A stretch of 64,000 bases of DNA from Thermocrinis jamiesonii (lineage in GTDB: Bacteria > Aquificota > Aquificia > Aquificales > Aquificaceae). Where the stretch lies: assembly GCF_000702425.1 (NCBI RefSeq), contig NZ_JNIE01000005.1, positions 62,001 through 126,000 of the forward strand, read 5' to 3'. The position numbers were made by a program, and so were the translations under genes. Under the pieces are notes generated by a model that saw only the letters and a list, made by a program, of their open reading frames with translations, ran no database searches and was not told the DNA's origin. Positions within the stretch are counted from its first letter, which is position 1. Every line of letters begins with the position of its first letter. Shown in pieces: positions 46,420 through 55,729 of the stretch.

Positions 46420-47829
46420 TTAAATGTCAAAGTAAAGTTCAAACTCCTTTGGATGGGGGATAAACCTCATTTCGTCTATCTCTTTACGCTTGGCTTCTAT
46501 CCAAGTTTGCAGTAGGTCCTCTGTAAATACCCCACCTTTCAGAAGAAACTCATAATCGTTCTCCAGAGCTCTAAGGGATTCCTCCAAAGAGCCGGGCAGT
46601 TGAGGAATGTCCTTTAGCTCTTCCGGTGGTAAAGAGTATATATCTTTGTCAAGGGGCTCTCCTGGATGGATGCGGTTTTCTATACCGTCTATAGCTGCCA
46701 TGAGTATGGCAGAGAAAGCTAAGTAGGGGTTGCAAGTGGGATCTGGAAATCTGATCTCTATCCTCTTTGCCTTTGGAGATTGGGAATACATAGGGATCCT
46801 TATGGCTGCAGAGCGGTTTCTTGCGGAGTAGGCAAGCCTCACAGGTGCCTCAAAGCCCGGCACAAGCCTGTGGTAAGAGTTGATGGTGGGGTTAGTAAAG
46901 GCTGTTAATGCTGGTCCATGCTTGAGAATGCCCCCTATGGCATAAAGGCAAAGCTCAGAAACTCCTGCATACTCAGACCCTGCAAAGAGGTTTTGACCTT
47001 CTTTCCATATGGAAAAGTGGGTGTGCATACCTGAGCCGTTATCGTTTGGAAGGACTTTGGGCATAAAGGTTGCAAACTTTCCGTGTTTGTGGGCAACCAT
47101 CTTAACCACGTACTTGTATATAAAAAGCTTATCTGCTTGGTTTACGAGTGAATCATACCTTATATCTATTTCTCCCTGTCCTGCAGTGGCAACCTCGTGA
47201 TGGTGGAGTTCTACAACAATTCCAAGCTGGGACATTATGGACACCATTTCACTCCTAAGGTCGTGAGTTTTATCCAAAGGTGGCACTGGGAAGTAACCCC
47301 TCTTGTGTGGGATCTTGTGTCCAGATGAGCCTATTTCTCTGTTCCACCATCCTTCCTCCGAATCTACCCTCCAAAAGGCATAGTTGGAAGATGTACCAAA
47401 TTCAACGGAGTCAAATATAAAAAACTCGGCTTCTGGTCCATAATAGGCGGTATCACCAATGCCAGTTTGTTTTAGATACTGCTCCGCCTTTTGGGCTATA
47501 TAGCGTGTGTCTCTTCCGTAGCGTTCCCTTGTTATCGGATCGTATATATCGCATATCATTACCAAAGTCTTAGGTTCCATAAATGGGTCTATGAAGGCTG
47601 TAGCCGGGTCAGGAACGGCAAGCATGTCAGATTCATGTATAGATTGCCAGCCTCTTATGGAAGATCCATCAAAACCCCTTCCGTTTTCAAAGGTATCCAA
47701 GGAAAGCTCATAGGCTGGTATGGTCAGATGTTGCCATTGACCAAAAAGGTCAGAAAACCTCAGGTCCACATATTGGACCCCTTCCTGCTCGATGAGATTT
47801 AGCACCTCTTCTGGCGAATACTTGGGCAT
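46420..47829 (-). CDS. glnA: Glutamine synthetase, type I
   Basis: 469-aa ATP-dependent ammonia-assimilating enzyme. N-terminal [18 protein letters not shown], the Latch region [13 protein letters not shown]/metal motifs [11 protein letters not shown] and [12 protein letters not shown], and the adenylylation loop [22 protein letters not shown] containing the Tyr that is modified in GSI-beta enzymes. Size is standard for bacteria. It follows glnB by 21 bp, so is co-transcribed and PII-linked. AGGAGG precedes the ATG. Confidence 0.96.
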   Translation of the reverse strand: MPKYSPEEVLNLIEQEGVQYVDLRFSDLFGQWQHLTIPAYELSLDTFENGRGFDGSSIRGWQSIHESDMLAVPDPATAFIDPFMEPKTLVMICDIYDPITRERYGRDTRYIAQKAEQYLKQTGIGDTAYYGPEAEFFIFDSVEFGTSSNYAFWRVDSEEGWWNREIGSSGHKIPHKRGYFPVPPLDKTHDLRSEMVSIMSQLGIVVELHHHEVATAGQGEIDIRYDSLVNQADKLFIYKYVVKMVAHKHGKFATFMPKVLPNDNGSGMHTHFSIWKEGQNLFAGSEYAGVSELCLYAIGGILKHGPALTAFTNPTINSYHRLVPGFEAPVRLAYSARNRSAAIRIPMYSQSPKAKRIEIRFPDPTCNPYLAFSAILMAAIDGIENRIHPGEPLDKDIYSLPPEELKDIPQLPGSLEESLRALENDYEFLLKGGVFTEDLLQTWIEAKRKEIDEMRFIPHPKEFELYFDI

Positions 47830-47850
47830 GTTTAACCTCCTTTATAGATT

Positions 47851-48231
<381 letters not shown>

Positions 48232-48274
48232 TTAACACATCTTGTATATTCCTATTTTAAAGTCCTTTTACCGA

Positions 48275-49015
48275 TTAGAAAAATACAATTTCCAAGGTGT
48301 CAAGAAAGAGCATAACAAGCATGCCAAAGAGAAAACTTAAAGTAGTGTAAAAACCGCTACCCTCTGAATATGCCTCTGGAAAGACTTCCTTCACAGTTAC
48401 ATAAAGCATAGCACCACCACCAAAGCCTAAGCCTACCGCAAGTATTTCCGCAAAGCTCTTCATAAATAAAAAACCTGCAAGGGAAAACAGTCCTTCAACT
48501 AAGCCACTGAAAAATCCCAACATTATAGCTATGCTTACCGAACCTGTCAGGGCGTAGATAGGAAGGCTAACCACTAAACCTTCTGGAATATCCTGAATAG
48601 ATATGGCAAGTGCTGTTGTAAATCCTTCTTTGTTTGAATAAACGGTAGATATACCTACGCTCAAGCCCTCCGGTATGTTGTGGATCGTTATTCCGATAAC
48701 TAAAAGTGTAAGCCTTTTCACTCTTAGTTTCAAAAGCCCTTCCCTACCCATAGAGACGTGCTCATGAGGAAATAACCTTTCTATAAAGCCCATCAAGGCA
48801 AAGCCAAGGACTATACCTAAGGCAGTCTTAAAAAAGCCACCTGTTTCAATACCCGGTAGTATAAGACTGGTAAAGCTGGCGGTTAGCATAACTCCCCCAG
48901 CAAAAGCCAAACTCACATTAAGGTAAGAAAAGGGCTTTCTTTTGATAAGGATCAGCAGGCTACCTACAGTGGTTCCAACAATCAGCAAAAAAGAGTTTAT
49001 AAGTATATCCATCAT
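48275..49015 (-). CDS. ZIP family metal transporter
   Basis: 246-aa membrane protein with eight hydrophobic helices. The metal-site signatures of ZIP helices 4 and 5 are present: HNIPEGLSVGIS and ISIQDIPEGLVVSLP, the latter with Gln where His is often seen. Likely imports zinc or iron. Its start overlaps the pyrE stop by 4 bp. Confidence 0.88.
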   Translation of the reverse strand: MMDILINSFLLIVGTTVGSLLILIKRKPFSYLNVSLAFAGGVMLTASFTSLILPGIETGGFFKTALGIVLGFALMGFIERLFPHEHVSMGREGLLKLRVKRLTLLVIGITIHNIPEGLSVGISTVYSNKEGFTTALAISIQDIPEGLVVSLPIYALTGSVSIAIMLGFFSGLVEGLFSLAGFLFMKSFAEILAVGLGFGGGAMLYVTVKEVFPEAYSEGSGFYTTLSFLFGMLVMLFLDTLEIVFF

Positions 49016-49554
49016 AAAAGCTGGGAGAGTTTAAAAAGAGAATAAAGCTTCATGCCTTCTTTGTTTATGTTTTCCTCTCCCCCTTCTTGCCTATCAACTA
49101 CTGCAAATACACCTATCACCTCTAACCCTTCCCTTCTACAGGCTTCCACCGCCTTCAAAGAAGAACCTCCTGTAGTTATCACATCCTCTACCACTGCCAC
49201 CCTATCACCTTTTTTTAAAAGCCCTTCCACTTGCCTGCCCATGCCATGTCCCTTTGGCTCTTTTCTGACCACGAAAGGTTTTATCGGATTGCCATCCATA
49301 TAAGAAACAAAGGACACCGCATATGCTATTGGGTCCGCGCCAAGGGTTAAACCACCTACGCCATCCGGTCTAAATTCTCTGATAAGCTCATACATAAGCT
49401 TGCCGATTAGGTATGCTCCCTCTGGGTCAAAGGTCAATTGCTTTAGGTCTATGTAATACCTGCTCAGCTTTCCTGAAGACAGCTTGAAAATAGGTTCATC
49501 GGCAACCTTAATACATCGCTCAATTATCAGATTTTTTAACCTGTCAGCCAGCAT
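49012..49554 (-). CDS. pyrE: Orotate phosphoribosyltransferase
   Basis: 180-aa enzyme transferring the phosphoribosyl group from PRPP to orotate in pyrimidine synthesis. The PRPP motif VAVVEDVITTGGSSLKAVEA is at about 116-135; FVVRKEPKGHGMGRQVEG and SSGKLSRYYIDLKQL-type substrate segments precede it. Size is at the short end of the family. Overlaps leuD by 11 bp upstream. Confidence 0.92.
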   Translation of the reverse strand: MLADRLKNLIIERCIKVADEPIFKLSSGKLSRYYIDLKQLTFDPEGAYLIGKLMYELIREFRPDGVGGLTLGADPIAYAVSFVSYMDGNPIKPFVVRKEPKGHGMGRQVEGLLKKGDRVAVVEDVITTGGSSLKAVEACRREGLEVIGVFAVVDRQEGGEENINKEGMKLYSLFKLSQLL

Positions 49555-50050
49555 TACCAGTTAGCTTTTTCTTTGCATATTCCATCAGACCACCTGCCTT
49601 CAGTATAGCCTGCAAGTCTTCTGGAAACTTGGTAGCCTTGTACTCTTTGCCTGTTGTAAGGTTCTTTATTGTTCCGCTTTCCAAATCCACTTCTATCTCG
49701 TCTCCATGGTTGATCTCATCTACCGCTTCGGGTGCCTCTGCTATAGGAAGCCCGATGTTTATGGCATTTCTAAAAAAGATCCTCGCAAAGGATTTGGCAA
49801 CAACCACCGGCACTCCAGCATACTTTATAGCTATTGGTGCGTGTTCCCTTGAAGAGCCAGAACCAAAGTTTCTGCCTGCTACTATTATGTCTCCAGGCTT
49901 GTGTTCCTTTGCAAAGTTTGGATGTTCTGAGTCTTCCATCACGTGTTGAGCCAGTTCGTAAGGGTCCGAAGTATTCAAGTATCTGGCAGGTATTATTTGG
50001 TCTGTATCTACGTTATCTGAAAATTTCCAAACCCTACCTCTAAAACGCAT
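49544..50050 (-). CDS. leuD: 3-isopropylmalate dehydratase small subunit
   Basis: 168-aa swivel-domain subunit of the leucine-pathway isomerase. Signature NVDTDQIIPARYL (about 13-25), GRNFGSGSSREHAPIAIKYAG (about 58-78), and SFARIFFRNAINIGLPIAE follow. This short form is the archaeal/thermophile LeuD type, which may also serve homoaconitase-like substrates. LeuC is not in the window. It starts 10 bp after tsaE. Confidence 0.92.
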   Translation of the reverse strand: MRFRGRVWKFSDNVDTDQIIPARYLNTSDPYELAQHVMEDSEHPNFAKEHKPGDIIVAGRNFGSGSSREHAPIAIKYAGVPVVVAKSFARIFFRNAINIGLPIAEAPEAVDEINHGDEIEVDLESGTIKNLTTGKEYKATKFPEDLQAILKAGGLMEYAKKKLTGNAG

Positions 50051-50060
50051 GATGCTTATT

Positions 50061-50456
50061 TTAACACTTCTTCAAAACAATCCTTCTTCCGTTTTTCTCA
50101 AAGTAAAATTCCAAAACATAATCGCACAAGCTTAAATCCCTTGGCCATTCCACCACTATCAACCCCTCTCCCAAGAAAGACTCTAAATCAAAGTTATCCA
50201 CTCTGTAAAAATCTACATGTATGAGCTTACCTTTTTTAGTAGGATACTCATTAACTATCGTAAAGGTGGGACTTCTGACCTGATAACCTTCCTCTATGCC
50301 CAAGCCTTGAGCTAGACCCTTCACAAATGTAGTTTTACCTGCCCCTAAGTCTCCAATGAGACATATAACTTCTGTGCCTTTGAGCTTCTTGGCAAAGCTC
50401 CTCCCAAGCTCTATTGTATCCTCTTCCTTTTCACAAAAAAATTCTTGAAAGTCCAT
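50061..50456 (-). CDS. tsaE: tRNA threonylcarbamoyladenosine synthesis ATPase TsaE
   Basis: 131-aa P-loop ATPase needed for t6A modification of tRNA. Walker A GDLGAGKTTFVKGLAQGLG (about 37-55), then SPTFTIVNEY and HVDFYRVDNF, all standard TsaE motifs, and VVEWPRD near 105. It follows the CDF transporter gene directly (stop and start adjacent). Confidence 0.93.
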   Translation of the reverse strand: MDFQEFFCEKEEDTIELGRSFAKKLKGTEVICLIGDLGAGKTTFVKGLAQGLGIEEGYQVRSPTFTIVNEYPTKKGKLIHVDFYRVDNFDLESFLGEGLIVVEWPRDLSLCDYVLEFYFEKNGRRIVLKKC

Positions 50457-51605
50457 CTAAGATTTCCCTAAACCAATTGATATTTGCGAGAGCACTTTGT
50501 ATGGATTTTTCTCCTCCGTTTCCCAGACAAATATTCCAGCTTTGCTTAGTATTAGCTTGGCTTCCTGTCCTTCCGGATGGTGTCCGCTAACCAGTATGTT
50601 TATACTATGCTTTACCACTTCTTTGGAAATTTCCAACTCATCCTCCGGAAGGCTTTCTATAAACCTACTACCACCGTTGCAAAATATCAGAAGATGCCGT
50701 GTTTCACCAAATTTAGAAGCAACTTCCTTTTCCGAGTTTAAAAGGATTCCGATCTTTGGTGTGCAACCTTCCGCCGGCTCGTAGTGTATAAAAACCATCT
50801 CAAGCTCATTAATTTCTTCTTTTAGCGTCTTTTCTAATTCATCAACCAAAGAATGCATCCTTTCAAAATTCATACCCGAAAGAGTTATAGTTATGTCCGC
50901 AAACAGCTTTCCCCCAGAAGATCTAACAAAGAGATTTTTTATTTCAACCACATCCTCAAAACTGAGTATTATTTCCCTTATTCTCCGAAGAGTTTCTTCG
51001 TCTGCAGATACATCAAGGAGAACGTTCATTTCCTTTTTAAGTATCCCAACCGCAGTCCAAACTATAAGCAGACCAACTGCCAAAGCAAAGTATCTGTCTA
51101 ACTGATATCCTACATAAGCGCTAAGAAAGCTCATGAGCACCAAAGAAGAGCCAAAGGCATCGGTAAGGGTATGGTAAGAATCCGCAAGAAGAGTGGGTGA
51201 ATTATACTTTTTTGCAGCTCTCCTTTCAAGAAAAGAAAGAATCAAAGAGCTGAAAAGAGAAAACACAACCACACCAACACCAAAAAACCAACCTTCTTCC
51301 TTTATGCTTATCTTTTCAGTAAGCGCTCTTTTTATTATCTCATAAGCTGCCAAGAGCAAGAAAATACCTATGATAAAAGAGCCTATGTTTTCAAGCTTGT
51401 AAAGCCCGTAAGGGAAACGGGCAGTTTTCTTGCTTGAGAACTTAAGGGTTAAATAAGCAACAACAGAGGCAAAGGAGTCAGAAAGGGAATGTATAGCCTC
51501 TCCTATAAGAGACAGACTGCCGGACAATATACCCCCTATAAGTTTCAGAAAGGTTTGAAGTAGATTTACAGAAAGTGAAAGCAAAGCCCAATGTTCCTTT
51601 TTCAT
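50457..51605 (-). CDS. CDF cation efflux transporter with C-terminal NifX/NifB-like domain
   Basis: 382-aa protein. Residues 1-190 are a six-helix cation-diffusion-facilitator core with the metal sites GEAIHSLSDSFASV and DSYHTLTDAFGSSL; about 195-275 is the usual cytoplasmic CDF domain (MERMHSLVDELE pattern). An extra ~105 residues follow (GCTPKIGILLNSEKEVASKFGETRHLLIF onward), resembling the dinitrogenase iron-molybdenum cofactor domain. CDF proteins export Zn, Fe, Mn or similar ions; the added domain may sense metal or cluster status. Overlaps the radical SAM gene by 4 bp. Confidence 0.83.
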   Translation of the reverse strand: MKKEHWALLSLSVNLLQTFLKLIGGILSGSLSLIGEAIHSLSDSFASVVAYLTLKFSSKKTARFPYGLYKLENIGSFIIGIFLLLAAYEIIKRALTEKISIKEEGWFFGVGVVVFSLFSSLILSFLERRAAKKYNSPTLLADSYHTLTDAFGSSLVLMSFLSAYVGYQLDRYFALAVGLLIVWTAVGILKKEMNVLLDVSADEETLRRIREIILSFEDVVEIKNLFVRSSGGKLFADITITLSGMNFERMHSLVDELEKTLKEEINELEMVFIHYEPAEGCTPKIGILLNSEKEVASKFGETRHLLIFCNGGSRFIESLPEDELEISKEVVKHSINILVSGHHPEGQEAKLILSKAGIFVWETEEKNPYKVLSQISIGLGKS

Positions 51606-52540
51606 CTTACAAACGCACTTTTACAACCTTGGTAGCTACCTCTTTTTTCTAAGACTTCATTTATGGCTTTAATAACCTCTAATTTCTTTTTGTAGGTGCA
51701 ATAATCCGGCGCAATCAACCTATCCTCCTCCACTTCTCCAGTAAGCCTGTGTATTACTACGTTTGGAGGGAGTATTTCTATTATATCTGCTGCTCTTTCT
51801 GCATACTCTTCCAAAGTTAAGACCTCAAACTCTCCGTTTAAATACTGCTGTGCCATCTTAGTTCCCTTTATTATGTGCAAAGGATGAATTTTAACCCCGT
51901 CTATTGGCAAAGCGCTCAAGAGTTTTCCAGTTTCCAGCATGTCTTCTTTGTCTTCAAAGGGAAGCCCAAGAATTATGTGGGCGCACACCTTTAGGTTTCT
52001 TCTCTTAGTTCTTAAAACCGCATCCACAAAGTCAGAAACTCCGTGAGCCCTGTTTATGAACCTAAGAGTTTTAAAATTGGCAGATTGAAGCCCATACTCT
52101 ACCCAAACCTCCAAGCCCTTTTCTGTATAGCTTTCCAAAAGGTCAAGGACCCATTCAGGAGCACAGTCAGGTCTTGTGCCCACATCTATTCCCACAACTT
52201 CGTCAAATTCCAAAGCGGTATCATAGATAGACTTTAGATAATCCTTTTCTCCGTAAGTGTTTGAGTAGGACTGATAATAGACAAAGAAAAGAATATTTTT
52301 ACCGTATTTTTCTTTTGCTCTACGTATGCCTTCTTCTATCTGAGTTTTTAAGGGCACGGAAGGGTTCAGATGAGCTGGTCTGGTGCCAGAAAAACAGTAA
52401 GTACATCCCCCATAAGCTTTTGTCCCATCTATGTTAGGACAGGTAAAGGGCAAAGACACGGTTATCTTTTGGACCCTTTTGCCATACTTTTCCTTTAAAT
52501 AGTCTTTTAAAGAGTAATAGGCAAATTTCTCCTTGATCAT
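51602..52540 (-). CDS. Radical SAM protein, TIGR01212 (YtqA-like) family
   Basis: 312-aa radical SAM enzyme. The start KDYLKEKYGKRVQKITVSLPFTCPNIDGTKAYGGCTYC contains the cluster Cys, and FVYYQSYSNTYG, GVDVGTRPDC-type (VGIDVGTRPDCAPEWVLDLL) and HIILGLPFEDKEDM are characteristic of the TIGR01212 family; function not established to my knowledge. Downstream of it on the same strand is the CDF transporter with 4-bp overlap. Confidence 0.87.
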   Translation of the reverse strand: MIKEKFAYYSLKDYLKEKYGKRVQKITVSLPFTCPNIDGTKAYGGCTYCFSGTRPAHLNPSVPLKTQIEEGIRRAKEKYGKNILFFVYYQSYSNTYGEKDYLKSIYDTALEFDEVVGIDVGTRPDCAPEWVLDLLESYTEKGLEVWVEYGLQSANFKTLRFINRAHGVSDFVDAVLRTKRRNLKVCAHIILGLPFEDKEDMLETGKLLSALPIDGVKIHPLHIIKGTKMAQQYLNGEFEVLTLEEYAERAADIIEILPPNVVIHRLTGEVEEDRLIAPDYCTYKKKLEVIKAINEVLEKRGSYQGCKSAFVR

Positions 52541-52628
52541 ATAGATAAATTTAAAAAATCCGGTTTTACTTATGACCTTTTACTGGTTATGAGGCTCCAT
52601 ATGAGAAAAGCCACCGGCTCTGGAACTA

Positions 52629-52937
52629 TTACGGTTTTTTGTTTGCAGTTTTACTCAAAATATCATAAAGCTCTGTCCTTACAACTGCATCCCCGGTTAA
52701 TTCAAAAAGAACATCTATCGCATCTTCAAGTGAGCTTAACATATCCCTTGCGTCTCTGTAGTAGGCTATTCCATTCTCTTTTGCTTTTTTTACACTCTCT
52801 AAATCCTCCCTCGGTTCTGCAACCGCTATGATCTTTACGTTGTCAGTATTAACACTTAGTAAAGCGTCCAAAAATTGGCTTCCTACTTTGCCAAGACCTG
52901 CAATGGCAACGTTTATGCGTCTTATTATTTCCTCCAA
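52629..52937 (-). CDS. Short Rossmann-fold NAD(P)-binding protein
   Basis: 102 aa. The N-terminus VAIAGLGKVGSQFLDALLS is a dinucleotide-binding motif, followed by VKIIAVAEPREDLESVKKAKENGI and DVLFELTGDAVVRTELYDIL, which resembles the N-terminal domain of homoserine-dehydrogenase or glucose-fructose-oxidoreductase-like enzymes without the catalytic half. It could be a genuine small protein or a truncated remnant; no homologous continuation is seen downstream. It begins 9 bp after tRNA-Phe on the same strand. Confidence 0.6.
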   Translation of the reverse strand: MEEIIRRINVAIAGLGKVGSQFLDALLSVNTDNVKIIAVAEPREDLESVKKAKENGIAYYRDARDMLSSLEDAIDVLFELTGDAVVRTELYDILSKTANKKP

Positions 52938-52946
52938 GTTTTAAAA

Positions 52947-53019
52947 TGGCCCAGGGCGGACTCGAACCGCCGACACCCCGGTTTTCAGCCGGGTGCTCTA
53001 CCAACTGAGCTACCGGGCC
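52947..53019 (-). tRNA. tRNA-Phe (GAA)
   Basis: A complete cloverleaf on the minus strand: acceptor stem GGCCCGG with CTGGGCC, D-loop GTAGCTCAGTTGGTAGAGC, anticodon loop CTGAAAA with GAA, T-arm GGTTCGAGTCC. CCA not encoded. A TATAAT lies about 11 bp upstream, overlapping the promoter of the divergent fumarase gene. Confidence 0.96.
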
Positions 53020-53040
53020 TTTCAGTTAAAATTATAACAC

Positions 53041-53595
53041 ATGATAAGAATTAGCACTCCTTTGACGGATGAGATAGTAGAAAGCTTAAGGGCCGGGGAT
53101 AAGGTTTTGATAAACGGCGTGATATACACAGCCAGGGATGCGGCGCACAAAAGGATGGTAGAGGGGCTGGAAAAAGGAGAGTCACCACCTTTTGACCTTA
53201 AAGGCCAAATAATCTACTACGTTGGACCAACTCCGCCAAAACCCGGACAGGTAATAGGTTCTGCAGGACCCACCACAGCCATAAGGATGGACAAATACGT
53301 AGAGCCACTTCTAAAACTTGGACTAAAGGGCATGATAGGAAAAGGATACAGAAGTCCTCAGGTTAGAGAGCTTTTGATTAAATATAAAGCAGTATACTTT
53401 GCGGCAGTAGGAGGAGTGGCCACACTTCTTGCAAAGACTATAAAATCCTCAGAGGTTATAGCCTACGAGGACCTTGGCACAGAAGCTATAAGAAAGCTTG
53501 TGGTGGAAGACTTCCCCGCAATAGTAGCCAACGACATCTACGGTGGAGATATATTTGAGGAAGGAAGAAAGAGATTTGCAAGGATAGACCTATGA
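53041..53595 (+). CDS. fumB: Fumarate hydratase class I, beta subunit
   Basis: 184-aa C-terminal-type subunit of the iron-sulfur fumarase (fumarate/malate interconversion), the two-subunit form used in the reductive TCA cycle of Aquificota. Characteristic stretches are KVLINGVIYTARDAAHKRM, YYVGPTPPKPGQVIGSAGPTT, MIGKGYR and the terminal AYEDLGTEAIRKL. The alpha subunit is elsewhere. The ATG lies only 2 bp after TATAAC, so a leaderless start is likely. Confidence 0.9.
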   Translation: MIRISTPLTDEIVESLRAGDKVLINGVIYTARDAAHKRMVEGLEKGESPPFDLKGQIIYYVGPTPPKPGQVIGSAGPTTAIRMDKYVEPLLKLGLKGMIGKGYRSPQVRELLIKYKAVYFAAVGGVATLLAKTIKSSEVIAYEDLGTEAIRKLVVEDFPAIVANDIYGGDIFEEGRKRFARIDL

Positions 53596-54521
53596 AACAG
53601 CTTATCATCATTGGCGGAGGACCAGCGGGTATCTCAGCTTCTATATACGCCGCCAGGAAAAAGATGGATTTTCTATTAATTACAAAAGATGTGGGCGGAC
53701 AGGTAATAAAAGCCGGCAACATTGAAAACTACCTTGGTTATGCAATGGTAGATGGGATCACCTTTGTGGAAAAAATGATGGAGCATATGAGGAAAATGGA
53801 GGTAGAACCCATAATAGATGAGGTGGTAGATATAAAAAAGATTGATGGAGGCTTTGAGGTTATAACTGCCTCCGGGCAGGCCTATTCTACAAAAACCATA
53901 CTCTTTTGCACTGGGGCGGAACACAGGCGCTTAAACATACCCGGAGAAAGGGAATACACCGGAAGGGGTGTTTCTTACTGTTATACCTGTGATGCACCTT
54001 TCTTTAAAAACAAAAGTGTGGCTGTAGTGGGTGGTGGAAACTCTGGATTTGAAGCAGTGGAACAGCTCCTAAGCTACGCAAAGAATATTTACCTTTTGGA
54101 AATATCAGACAACTTTAGAGCTGACGAAATTCTGAGGGAAAAGGTTCTCAAAAGTGAAAAGGTTATCCCTCTACTCAAACACAGGGTTTTAGAAGCAAAG
54201 GGCGACGGCCTTTTCTTAAAATCTATCGTAGTAGAAAACTTGGAAACAAAACAAAAATACGAGTTGGAAGTGGAGGGTCTTTTTGTGGAAATTGGACTTG
54301 AGCCAAACACAAAGCTTGCAGAAAAGCTTGGAGTTTTGCTAACAAGCAGGGGTGAGATAATCATAGATTGCAACAATAGGACTTCTGAAAGGGGCATATA
54401 CGCTGCGGGCGACTGCACAAACATCTTTGCAAAGCAGATAATTACCGCAGCTGGTGAAGGTGCAAAGGCTCTGCTTTCCATATACCACGACCTAACCTAT
54501 GGCATAAGCTCATGGATATAG
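53592..54521 (+). CDS. trxB: Thioredoxin reductase
   Basis: 309-aa flavoprotein passing electrons from NAD(P)H to thioredoxin. FAD motif GGGPAGISASIYAARKK at about 8-24, redox pair Cys130-Cys133 in SYCYTCDAPFFKNK (CYTC instead of the common CATC), NAD(P) motif VVGGGNSGFEAVEQL (about 147-161) and the C-terminal FAD site GIYAAGDCTN. The second site lacks an obvious NADPH-specific HRRD, so cofactor choice is open. Overlaps fumB by 4 bp and deoC by 10 bp. Confidence 0.92.
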   Translation: MKQLIIIGGGPAGISASIYAARKKMDFLLITKDVGGQVIKAGNIENYLGYAMVDGITFVEKMMEHMRKMEVEPIIDEVVDIKKIDGGFEVITASGQAYSTKTILFCTGAEHRRLNIPGEREYTGRGVSYCYTCDAPFFKNKSVAVVGGGNSGFEAVEQLLSYAKNIYLLEISDNFRADEILREKVLKSEKVIPLLKHRVLEAKGDGLFLKSIVVENLETKQKYELEVEGLFVEIGLEPNTKLAEKLGVLLTSRGEIIIDCNNRTSERGIYAAGDCTNIFAKQIITAAGEGAKALLSIYHDLTYGISSWI

Positions 54522-55147
54522 CAAGGTTTATAGATCATTCCATACTAAAACCGGAGATTACAGAAAAAGAGTTGGAAGAGCAAATAGCCAAGTGCGTAGA
54601 GCTAAAGGTTTACGCTGTGTGCGTTCATCCATATTGGGTAAAAAGGGTTGTCCAGCTTGCAGGCAAAGAACTAAGGGTATGCGCAGTTATCAGCTTTCCC
54701 TTTGGAATGGATACAAAAGAGCAGAAAATTTACCAATGCTTAGAATGTGTGGAAAAAGGTGCGGAGGAGTTGGATATAGTGATGAATTTTTCAGCTCTCA
54801 GAAGCGGACAAGTAGATTACGTAAGAGAAGAACTATTAGCGTTGGCAAGAAATACGGAAGGCTTAGTAAGGAAGGTAATAATAGAAACCGCATACCTAAG
54901 CAAGGAACAAAAAGTCCTTTCGGTTGAGCTAATAGCAGAAAGTGGTATGGAATTTGTAAAAACATCCACAGGCTTTTTTGCTATGGGAGCTACTGTTGAA
55001 GATGTTAGATTGCTTTTGGATGTTTCAAAGGGGAGGTTGAAAGTTAAAGCCTCTGGTGGGATAAAGACCAAGGAACAGGCTATTCAGTTCCTGTCCCTTG
55101 GAGCTCAGCGCATTGGAACTAGTAATACCTTTAAAATTCTATCTTAA
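54512..55147 (+). CDS. deoC: Deoxyribose-phosphate aldolase
   Basis: 211-aa class I aldolase cleaving 2-deoxyribose 5-phosphate to acetaldehyde and glyceraldehyde 3-phosphate. Catalytic residues are visible: Asp88 in ELDIVMNF, the Schiff-base Lys150 in FVKTSTGF and Lys179 in VKASGGIKT. The start FIDHSILKPEIT is typical. Overlaps trxB by 10 bp and ends 4 bp into the convergent gene. Confidence 0.94.
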   Translation: MDIARFIDHSILKPEITEKELEEQIAKCVELKVYAVCVHPYWVKRVVQLAGKELRVCAVISFPFGMDTKEQKIYQCLECVEKGAEELDIVMNFSALRSGQVDYVREELLALARNTEGLVRKVIIETAYLSKEQKVLSVELIAESGMEFVKTSTGFFAMGATVEDVRLLLDVSKGRLKVKASGGIKTKEQAIQFLSLGAQRIGTSNTFKILS

Positions 55148-55629
55148 GGACATTTGCTTGCATCATATTCAGGTTTGCCTATGGCTGTTAGGAATGCCTC
55201 AAAAGGACCCATGTTCTTCATTGCCACACCCTTTGGCCCTTCAAACTTCAACCTGCCAAACATCATTGCCCTCATAGGCCCATACTTACCCTTTCCCATT
55301 TCTTCCCATCTTTTTGTTTCAGCATACATCAAAAAGTCATCCTTTCCCCTTTTATCTTTAGCCGGCCCACCATAAACACATATGGCTTTGCCATTCTCGT
55401 TCTTTATAGTTAGCTGTATTTGCTTTTCTGCGGAGCAATCTTCTCTGTAGATAAAGATCTTTCTTTCTGGGACTGCAGTCCAGCTTTCACTCTTACCCAA
55501 CTCTTCGGTTAATCTTGGAGTGTTGTTCCAAACATCGCATAGTTCTTTTGCATATTCTGGACCCATAAAAACATTTGCAGCAAAGTTACTACCGACAAGT
55601 GCTAAGGATAAAAAAATTGCCTTCTTCAT
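55144..55629 (-). CDS. Secreted SCP2-like (putative sterol/lipid carrier) protein
   Basis: 161 aa. Signal peptide MKKAIFLSLALVGSNFA, cleavage about after residue 17. The mature protein has a region (LTIKNENGKAICVYGGPA ... MFGRLKFEGPKGVAMKNMGPFEAFLTAIG) that follows the SCP2 sterol-carrier pattern, with small hydrophobic insertions and four Cys that may form disulfides. Periplasmic lipid binding is plausible but unproven. Start at ATG 55629 with GGGAGGT upstream; the longer frame would begin with TTG. Confidence 0.6.
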   Translation of the reverse strand: MKKAIFLSLALVGSNFAANVFMGPEYAKELCDVWNNTPRLTEELGKSESWTAVPERKIFIYREDCSAEKQIQLTIKNENGKAICVYGGPAKDKRGKDDFLMYAETKRWEEMGKGKYGPMRAMMFGRLKFEGPKGVAMKNMGPFEAFLTAIGKPEYDASKCP

Positions 55630-55729
55630 TTGAAGACCTCCCAAAAATAATTTTTCTTATAGAATTAAACTATAGACTTGCGACTTGGCAACTAAAAACT
55701 TCTTATATTTCCATAAGAGATACAAATAT

